DNA of 26,496 nucleotides, taken from the NCBI GenBank assembly GCA_015679605.1, contig JAAAVE010000207.1, positions 1 to 26,496 on the forward strand, in the 5' to 3' direction. This stretch comes from Podila epigama. Taxonomy: Eukaryota; Mortierellomycota; Mortierellomycetes; Mortierellales; Mortierellaceae. The notes under the pieces were generated by a model, which ran no database searches, was not told the DNA's origin, and saw only the letters and a program-made list of their open reading frames with translations. Position numbers and translations under genes: made by a program. This document shows positions 21,101-26,496 of this stretch, piece after piece. How positions within the stretch are numbered: the stretch's first letter is position 1; each line of letters opens with the position of its first letter.

Positions 21101-23543
21101 GGTTGAGCGAGTAGAATTGGACTCTTCGTTCAAAGCCCGACTTCTTTCTGTCATTGAGGATTCAAAAAAAGGCGCAGAAGTGAACCAGGCGGCAGCCAAT
21201 GCGATCTCGATTTTGGTCAAGGCGAGAGTTCGTTTCAACAACGCTAACCTCCACGGCATCAAGGTACCAGGAGCTGATCTTCGTGGTGGACAGTTTGATT
21301 CCGCCGATTTGCAGAGTACTGATCTGAGAGGTGTCAACCTGACCGGGACATGGCTTCGAAAAGCGAATCTCAGTAAAGCGCAGATGTCTGACACTCAATT
21401 TGGAGAGCTACCTTCGATATATTTCGGAGCAAAGGTAGTAGAGTGCGCCTTCTCCTTCGATGGAGAACTTTTGGTCATGTCAACGAGGCCTCATACGGTC
21501 GTTGTGTACGAGACCTCGACATGGACCAAGGTGATCAGCTATCCTGGTGGAACCGCCATCGACATTTCATCGGCCAATCGAGAACTCGCCACAAGTGGAA
21601 GTAACAATGCTGTGAAGCTCTGCGATGTTTTGACAGGCTACGTCAGACTTAAACTAATTGGTCACAACGACGTCGTTACCTGCATCGCTTATTCACCCGA
21701 TGGAGGCAAGATCGCTACCGCCAGCGCAGACACCACCGCACGACTCTGGGATACTCTCTCTGGAGACACTCTCCATATCCTCCGCCATACTGAGTTTGTC
21801 ACCAGCATCGCCTTTTCACCTAACGGTCATCAGCTTGTCTCCAGTGGACGAGACACCTCACTGCAAACATGGGAATCCCAGACTGGAGAACGACTCTTTC
21901 TTTTAGAGGGCCGCCTAGACTATGATGAAGACTCTGACGAAGACTCTCTTCTTTGTATAGCGTACTCTCCTGACGGCCGCCAGATCGCATCGGGCGGCAC
22001 TTGCGAGACTGTTGTAGTGTGGAACGCTCACACGGGCAAACATTTATTTAAGCTCTCCGATCATACTTTGGGGGTCAACAGCGTTGCGTACTCTCCAGAT
22101 AGTCGACAAATCGTGTCTGGTGGAGAAGACAGGATTGTTCGCCTATGGGACTCTCAGAACGGAGATCTGATCAACAAGCTGTTTGGTCATATAGGATCCA
22201 TCAACAGTGCTGTATTTTCACCAAATGGAGAGTACATTGTCTCAGGCTCCGGCGATCAGACGGTGAGAGTTTGGAAGTTTGGAGGAGCTTTGCCAAATTT
22301 ACCTTTAGACAGTAGAGAGGACCTATGGCAGTGTGTCTGTATTTCTCCAGATGGACAGCAGACCGTCACAAGCAATGAATACGGTGTGGTACAGTCTTGG
22401 GACACCTGGACAGGGAAACCAGGAGCAGAAATGACGGGCCATTCAAGCGGGGTCAGTGAGCTGGCATTTTCACCATGCGGTGAGTGGGTTGTATCTGCGA
22501 GCTACGATGGTACGATTCGGATGTGGAGTACTGGGACAGGAGTCTGTGTTCGCGTCCTCATGGGTCATATACAAGCCGTCTACGATGTCGCCTTCTCGCC
22601 TTGTGGTCGTCAGTTGGCATCTGCTGGCGAGGATGAGACTGTTCGAATCTGGGATCCACAGACCGGAGCTTCTGTAATGGCTTTCCGTGCCGATTGCGTC
22701 ATAAGCGTGGTATTTTCTCCTGATAGCCACCTGCTTGTTGCTAATTGCACGAACAAGTCTGCTGCAGTGTGGTGCGCCAAGACTGGGGAACTACTATTGA
22801 TTTTGGAGACTGTCGTCGATATGCGTCGATTTACGTTTTCCCCGGATGGTCAGCACCTCTTTTGCGTTTCAAAAGAGCGCGGCGATCTATATTGTTGGAA
22901 TCCACAGTCTGGAAAAATTGCGGCCCGGCCTTCAAAGTACGATGCCGTTTTCAGCCTTGCTTTTTCACCAACAAAGAGACTCGTCGCAACAGGAGGAAAA
23001 GGCGGATTGGTACTGTGGGATTGTACTACAATCGACTGGGTGGAGGTATTCTGGACCAGAATTGAGGGTATCACGGACATAGTGTGGGTGCAGGGCATAG
23101 GTGTTGACTACTTGGCAACGTATTGCGGTGGGCAGGTGCGCCTGTGGGAGTTGGACGAGACGGACCTTGAAGAATTTACTTTGCGGCTTCTTTGGAATCT
23201 CGGGCCGAGCGGTCAATCTGTGGATGGTGCCGACCTTAGCGATGCTGTTGGATTGAGTTCCGTCGATCTCAAGTTAGTCAAGCAGCGCGGTGCCATTTCG
23301 AACACTATGAGAGGGATCGTGGACAACTCGACATGGAGGACTACGCTTTTTATCAAAGTCTTTGTTTCTGTATCACTTCTCATTATGTCTGCATGGCATC
23401 CAATGCCAAAGGAGCTTCTCTGGACGCCACCACCAAAATTTGCACATCCACTGCTAGTAGCGCACTCAACTTCGTTCTCATCCTTATTTTGCAGCAAGTG
23501 CACCCTCTCACAAGGTGAGAATCAAGATTGCGACTGCGACTAA
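18120..23543 (+). CDS. NLR2: helical domain-NACHT-pentapeptide-WD40 STAND protein, 5' end disrupted
   Basis: An uninterrupted 1807-codon frame from the first ATG after the transposon. Residues about 140-510 are the helical ARM-like module shared with NLR1 (for example HEPLLELL, DPYLKHQATYAFQGLL and GVRQLLGQMTMDVRWE). The NACHT has Walker A GDSGGGKST at 609-617, Walker B FIVICDGYDES from 677, MVISCRSQYL, and the winged-helix end motif FIHRSILEYLCSRAM. Residues about 1039-1095 are pentapeptide repeats (ADLRG, ADLQS, TDLRG, VNLTG, ANLSK). Residues about 1100-1690 are 14 WD40 blades, enough for two seven-blade propellers, followed by the tail motif LVKQRGA. A hydrophobic stretch near the C-terminus (LFIKVFVSVSLLIMSAW) may be read-through beyond the usual end. 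Receptors of this build are thought to sense ligands through the WD40 repeats and oligomerise through NACHT. The true start was probably 16460, now severed; expression would need the ATG at 18120 or the one inside the TIR. Confidence 0.88.
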   Translation: MKESRFTQLEQAIRKLFQSPVAKEERTLSNALAAIQFGTIEMSVPQDDQSLTTSVSTGPCTVLPPASHTLQNWPRIFPKNIAAPLLPSTLPPLGTRLETTVQLAHCNNLLHTHLSPSLAAISFSTSLDPSQQSIVNAIHQDPEEQQRIRDLTIGVIEEFIANSLQTSEEIAEVILLGSSLNQEYYRKLLSCFIAKFETSRILDADLLQGLVQLIQSASPDYLQPDDLVRILCVLRIRLQDTHQQTAKHSYYLILALSRLLDVMVEGKVQDLRRVIDHEPLLELLGQLTRSPDPYLKHQATYAFQGLLHIPNDETRRQYMVRQAERITMGLLGVASVCKLDLGQLKNGVDHLYKAAGDAHEVGTKIVNGAQSLLGSGEDIIASVKGSIFSGGKGLWYAALREAQEHVRNGRLANFNRFVFEAPCHRDVEFQWGVRQLLGQMTMDVRWEVKIRQHAVDLLVELYRNVDVGYSDKDINTWVLHFLRQIIHLQDQAIADYAQAALEGLEVEDNADKQSRFHPTTAGSFNFIPLQTHLPVPTSSPLLGRVLDIPETEYAIHRLRAQRMKERKYTLYIPLLARTTLQSSDGTLFPLMKKALAFLAGPGQVLLLLGDSGGGKSTFSFQLEYALWKDYKRGGPIPLYVNLPAIENPQRNVIDKQLQQLRIFSNVQIQELRQSRQFIVICDGYDESRLNKNLYDTNYLNKTEQWRAKMVISCRSQYLNLDYRSRFQPTGDRHQQANPDLYQELVIASFSKTQIEQYIEQYVDQQQVRNALSHIVHPTKSSWSSKDYIEKMVEIPKMIELVSNPFLLTLALRTLPRLICSKEDLSDVRLSRVELYDDFIKQWLETNKLRLAGSTLSAEEQAAFDDLLAADFFQQGLKYQKDLAAAIFQHQGGAPVVEYRHLRENRIWKTPFFATDAMTTILRESSPLTRSGNQFRFIHRSILEYLCSRAMSDPVDIYQLSEEIESSFTELSESFVVHPLNQMSIVGEPSIVQFLVERVELDSSFKARLLSVIEDSKKGAEVNQAAANAISILVKARVRFNNANLHGIKVPGADLRGGQFDSADLQSTDLRGVNLTGTWLRKANLSKAQMSDTQFGELPSIYFGAKVVECAFSFDGELLVMSTRPHTVVVYETSTWTKVISYPGGTAIDISSANRELATSGSNNAVKLCDVLTGYVRLKLIGHNDVVTCIAYSPDGGKIATASADTTARLWDTLSGDTLHILRHTEFVTSIAFSPNGHQLVSSGRDTSLQTWESQTGERLFLLEGRLDYDEDSDEDSLLCIAYSPDGRQIASGGTCETVVVWNAHTGKHLFKLSDHTLGVNSVAYSPDSRQIVSGGEDRIVRLWDSQNGDLINKLFGHIGSINSAVFSPNGEYIVSGSGDQTVRVWKFGGALPNLPLDSREDLWQCVCISPDGQQTVTSNEYGVVQSWDTWTGKPGAEMTGHSSGVSELAFSPCGEWVVSASYDGTIRMWSTGTGVCVRVLMGHIQAVYDVAFSPCGRQLASAGEDETVRIWDPQTGASVMAFRADCVISVVFSPDSHLLVANCTNKSAAVWCAKTGELLLILETVVDMRRFTFSPDGQHLFCVSKERGDLYCWNPQSGKIAARPSKYDAVFSLAFSPTKRLVATGGKGGLVLWDCTTIDWVEVFWTRIEGITDIVWVQGIGVDYLATYCGGQVRLWELDETDLEEFTLRLLWNLGPSGQSVDGADLSDAVGLSSVDLKLVKQRGAISNTMRGIVDNSTWRTTLFIKVFVSVSLLIMSAWHPMPKELLWTPPPKFAHPLLVAHSTSFSSLFCSKCTLSQGENQDCDCD
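21234..21402 (+). repeat. Pentapeptide repeats within NLR2
   Basis: About ten A(D/N)LxX-type pentads link the NACHT/winged-helix block to the WD40 region. This right-handed helix is a common spacer in fungal and bacterial NACHT-WD40 proteins. NLR1 lacks it. Confidence 0.85.
21424..23200 (+). repeat. Fourteen WD40 blades within NLR2
   Basis: Blades are marked by GH at their start, the SPDG/SPCG/SPNG turn and a closing LWD, VWN or IWD. Blades 3, 6, 7, 9 and 10 are canonical; 1, 2, 5, 8 and 11-14 are degenerate, and blade 5 has an acidic insert (DYDEDSDEDS). The DNA of the blades is well diverged, unlike the HEAT array of NLR1, so there is no sign of recent unit expansion. Confidence 0.88.
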
Positions 23544-25168
23544 ATGTGATTAAACATACATCTTGCTCCTTTTCCAAATTGACTTTGCGATTTTTCGGAC
23601 CAGTGGTTCAAAAATGAAAAGTCAGTGCGAAAAACCAATCTCAATGGCGCTAAATTTTGTGCGGCTGGCACTCACCAGCGAAACAATGTTGCTGCCATCC
23701 TACTAGCATAGCGTAAATCATGATGTAAGGGGGCAAGGTTGCTTTTCTCTTCTCTTTTTTCTACCTTTCATTTTTCTCCTCACCTCACCTTTCTCCCATC
23801 TACCCTTTTATACTTTAATACGCAACATCCTTGATCCTTCAGCCCATGACTGTCGAGAATTTAGGCTAGGGCCAGGCAGGTTTGACCTTCGCAAGGTCAA
23901 TGTGAAAAAGTAGTATTAAGTAGCCAAGGATTTACTATTGCGAGGCTGAAGGAGTGAGTGAGAAAGAGGGTGAGGGGTGCAAAAGATGAGAGAGGATTGC
24001 AAGGGGTGCGAGGGGCGCGAGGGGTACAAAAGGTGCACAGGGAGAGAGATAGAGCGGTGCGAAGGCTGCGAAGGGCTGCACAAACAAACAACAAAAAAAA
24101 ACAGAAAAAAACTACAGCTTATAGTATTCCCATGATGCCTCCCACCATAATACTGACTATGCCATCGGCTGTTTAACTGCGCAGATCGGACGGGATGCGG
24201 TGGGTTTAGTTGTGTAAGGCCGTAACTTAAAGGTAAGGGGTTTGGCAAGCAACTTATACCGGTCGGCCGGAAAATGGGGAATATCGTTCTTGTTCATACC
24301 ATCATTGCACACACACTGCTCAGGTCCGTCTTCCGATCCTATTGCTGCAGATTCACGTTTGTTAGAGAGCCTTTCGGGAAGGCGGAGGTTGTGTTCGATG
24401 GAGAGGATAGGAAGGATCCTCTTCATGCGGGTGTGTGAGTAGTTTATTTTCTTCCATCCCTAAGTCCCGAGAAGGTGAGCGATTGATGAGCTGAGCCGAA
24501 TAAGCTTTGGACTCAAGGACAGCAACTATGCCTATGGTTGCTTGGAGCAGTTCACGATAGTCCCCCTTTATTTGTGAATGACTCCTTGAGCTGTTACAGT
24601 AGCTAGAGAAATAAATTGCACACAAAAAAAAATCCACCCTCCTCAGGCATGGGCGTGAACACCGTGTCCGTATGACAACAGCTTTCTGTGCCCTTGATTC
24701 CCTCAGGGATTTTATTTGCCTAGCATTTCTGTTTTCAACACTGCTTTTCCAGCATTCCATTCTTTCTGACCTCTTCCTGCCACAAGCCAAGTCTGTCGTC
24801 TCTTGCCCTCCTTGCTCATGATTGTTCTGTGTCTTTGGATTAAAAAAATCTTGAGCGTCGACTATTGTACCCTTTCTTTGTTCCATGGTGTGATCCTCCT
24901 CTTGATACCTCAAAATCCAGTTGTTATCCTTTGCAGTTTCCCTTGCACCTACATCTGACTACTGTAGCTCCTCTCAACATACGAAGCGCATCCTCTGCCC
25001 ATAACACGTCATGATCGGAAACAATGACGAGTCTCTGGACAAGTGCTCTCGGTTCAATTTCATTTCTCAGCCCCTTGTGTGACCATTACAGTCCAACAAA
25101 GGCTCCCCTATAACAGGCAACAAACAAACAAACCGACATCTCATCATTTACACATCCAATCCTTCGCC
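23544..25168. other. Intergenic region downstream of NLR2, mostly low complexity
   Basis: Positions 23740-23820 are pyrimidine-rich and 23930-24120 purine-rich, with drifting gaggggtgca/gcgaggggcg words. The only frame of note is on the minus strand at 24362-24913 and is listed separately. No RNA gene or transposon end is recognised. The promoter of the F-box-like gene should lie just before 25169. Confidence 0.45.
24362..24913 (-). CDS. Unrecognised 183-codon ORF, possibly a gene remnant
   Basis: The frame is rich in charged residues at its start and contains one segment that reads like a real helix (YRELLQATIGIVAVLESKAY). The stretch between, with LRRVDFFLCAIYF, looks non-coding, so this may be two exons with an intron or a decayed gene. 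No motif is recognised. It could equally be a chance open frame, since its composition is unremarkable and no start context supports it. Confidence 0.2.
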   Translation of the reverse strand: MRYQEEDHTMEQRKGTIVDAQDFFNPKTQNNHEQGGQETTDLACGRKRSERMECWKSSVENRNARQIKSLRESRAQKAVVIRTRCSRPCLRRVDFFLCAIYFSSYCNSSRSHSQIKGDYRELLQATIGIVAVLESKAYSAQLINRSPSRDLGMEENKLLTHPHEEDPSYPLHRTQPPPSRKAL

Positions 25169-26496
25169 ATGACAACCTCAGCTTGCGAATCATTCTTCTC
25201 GCTCCCAGAACTGATCGCCCTCGTCACATCACATCTCTCATGTCAAAACATCATCAGCCTCATCTACACCAATCGCAATCTGCGGGACATCTGTACACCT
25301 CACTTCCGGCATTCTCTCGACCTCATCTTCTGGGAGTTTCACTTCGGCGAGGAAACCACTGCTCAGTCCCGTCTTCTCGCCTTACCCGAGGGTCTACAGG
25401 CTCTTTACAGGAATGTCGAGACTGTCCGAGCGGTTCATTGGAGACCTGATTTTTCTTGGTACTACTTCAGCGCCGTGCTGACTTATCTTTACAGCATTAA
25501 GGCTCGGTCGTCGTCAGTAGCAGTTGGACAGGATGCCCTGGATGACAAGGGCAAGGAGCAGGAGACACTTAAACCTATTGAAACGAATCCACTTACCGGT
25601 GCCAGATGGGGCAGAGTATCGTCAACTTCTGATCAAGGAGCATTGGAGAACAAAGATCAGGAGGAGACAATATCAACTGAAGAACTCACCGCTGCCACGT
25701 GGGGTGAAATGGTCACCCCAAGCCCGTTCCCCGTCGTCCCCTTGCCGCCATTCCTCCACTTGACAATGTACAAGGGCATGATCGCCATGGATGCCTACGG
25801 CCTCACGACCAACCTTCCACCAGATTATCACCACATACCCCACCACCACCAAACCTTTTGGTTTCTCTGTGTCAACAGTTCGACACTTGTTCATCTGGAA
25901 CTCATGACGCTGGATTCGGATTCTTCGCCTGTTGTCCGGGATCTCTGCCGAACTCTGTCTGGAATGCGACAGCTCAAGATTCTAAAGCTGAACGCCTTAC
26001 AGCAGTGCGAGCTTTCTTCTCGAGTGCTGGAGGCACTCTTCTTTAGCTGCCCTCCGTCGTTGGAGGAACTCTATATTGTCCCCATTGTCGAGGACGAGGA
26101 TCGTGTGCGTAATGTTCAGCTGGACCCTCAGGAAGGCGATTGGGGTTATGGACAAGGGCCCCTATTCTTGCGGAGGAAACTTTTTCATCACCTCAAGACA
26201 CTCGAGATGCCGTCATCGTATTCTGGATTTCTGGAATCTCCACTCTGCAGCATCTTGGAGTATTGCCCAACATTGGAGTATCTCATTGTTCCCTCCCTCA
26301 AATCCACTGTGATTTCAGAGAAGGTAGCAAAGACGGTCGGCAAGCATTGTCAACGCCAAAAGAAAAATACAAAAGAAAAATACAAAAGAAAAACACAAAA
26401 GAAAAACACAAAAGAAAAACACAAAAGAAAAACACAAAAGAAAAAGAAAAAGAAAAAGAAAAAGAAAAAGAAAAAGAAAAAGAAAAAGAAAAAGAA
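25169..26496 (+). CDS. F-box-like / leucine-rich protein, 3' end outside the window
   Basis: The frame is open from ATG 25169 to the window end (442 codons). The N-terminus (FFSLPELIALVTSHL, then NIISLIYTNRNLRDIC) fits the F-box helices by which such proteins bind Skp1 in SCF ubiquitin ligases. After a linker come leucine-rich stretches (LVHLELMTLDSD, MRQLKILKLNAL, LEELYIVP, HLKTLEMPSS, CPTLEYLIVPSL) typical of the substrate-binding half. The linker holds a loose internal duplication (LTGARWGRVSS and LTAATWGEMVT). From residue about 397 the frame enters a Lys-rich microsatellite and stays open, but family members normally go on with more leucine-rich repeats. The gene may therefore be truncated here, or the end may be an assembly edge. 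It is a single uninterrupted exon in this window. Confidence 0.75.
   Translation, partial: MTTSACESFFSLPELIALVTSHLSCQNIISLIYTNRNLRDICTPHFRHSLDLIFWEFHFGEETTAQSRLLALPEGLQALYRNVETVRAVHWRPDFSWYYFSAVLTYLYSIKARSSSVAVGQDALDDKGKEQETLKPIETNPLTGARWGRVSSTSDQGALENKDQEETISTEELTAATWGEMVTPSPFPVVPLPPFLHLTMYKGMIAMDAYGLTTNLPPDYHHIPHHHQTFWFLCVNSSTLVHLELMTLDSDSSPVVRDLCRTLSGMRQLKILKLNALQQCELSSRVLEALFFSCPPSLEELYIVPIVEDEDRVRNVQLDPQEGDWGYGQGPLFLRRKLFHHLKTLEMPSSYSGFLESPLCSILEYCPTLEYLIVPSLKSTVISEKVAKTVGKHCQRQKKNTKEKYKRKTQKKNTKEKHKRKTQKKKKKKKKKKKKKKKKKKK
26358..26496 (+). repeat. 13-bp minisatellite passing into (AAAAAG)n
   Basis: Six copies of aaaagaaaaayac (26358-26435) are followed by aaaaag hexamers to the window end. 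The 13-mer is not a multiple of three, yet all three frames of the unit lack stops, so the F-box-like reading frame passes through as Lys/Thr/Glu-rich sequence. The abrupt end inside the hexamer run is what a contig end would look like. Confidence 0.9.

Overview
The window looks like nuclear DNA of an early-diverging filamentous fungus, most likely Mortierellomycotina (Mortierella/Linnemannia type). This is inferred from short GT-AG introns (about 70-115 nt), two very large fungal STAND/NLR-type NACHT proteins of the kind expanded in that group, an F-box-like gene, a Crypton-type tyrosine recombinase and a Tc1-like transposon. No taxonomic marker gene is present, so the assignment is provisional.

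Layout from left to right. 1-1389: non-coding, with a diverged tandem duplication (1-470) and a purine-rich tract. 1390-5616 (minus strand): a six-exon gene for a 1251-residue Crypton/Ndc10-like tyrosine recombinase with all six expected catalytic residues. 6208-11819 (minus): NLR1, with a helical N-terminal module, a NACHT ATPase and 15 HEAT-like repeats; a small frameshift interrupts it near 10285. 11820-14024: AT-rich and simple-repeat DNA with one strong hairpin. 14025-14378 (minus): a small single CCCH zinc-finger gene bracketed by a 90-bp direct repeat. 16460-23543 (plus): NLR2, with the same N-terminal module joined to a different NACHT, pentapeptide repeats and about 14 WD40 blades. 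A 1577-bp Tc1-like element (16540-18116) sits inside its first coding exon. 23544-25168: mostly low-complexity DNA with one weak ORF. 25169-end (plus): an F-box-like gene that runs into a K-rich microsatellite at the window edge.

Functional reading. NLR1 and NLR2 are head-to-head neighbours that share a homologous N-terminal domain but carry unrelated NTPase/sensor halves. That is what domain shuffling in a fungal innate-recognition (STAND) locus would give. Both are damaged in this copy: NLR1 by a probable 2-bp slippage in an AT run, NLR2 by the Tc1 insertion, which interrupts the reading frame with exact codon continuity on either side. The NLR1 HEAT array shows recent block duplication and a 75-bp tract identical between distant repeats, as expected of a fast-diversifying recognition surface; the NLR2 WD40 blades are old and diverged. 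With the recombinase, the transposon and the simple repeats, the locus looks like a mobile-element-rich accessory region. A disrupted head-to-head NLR pair is the most interesting system here.
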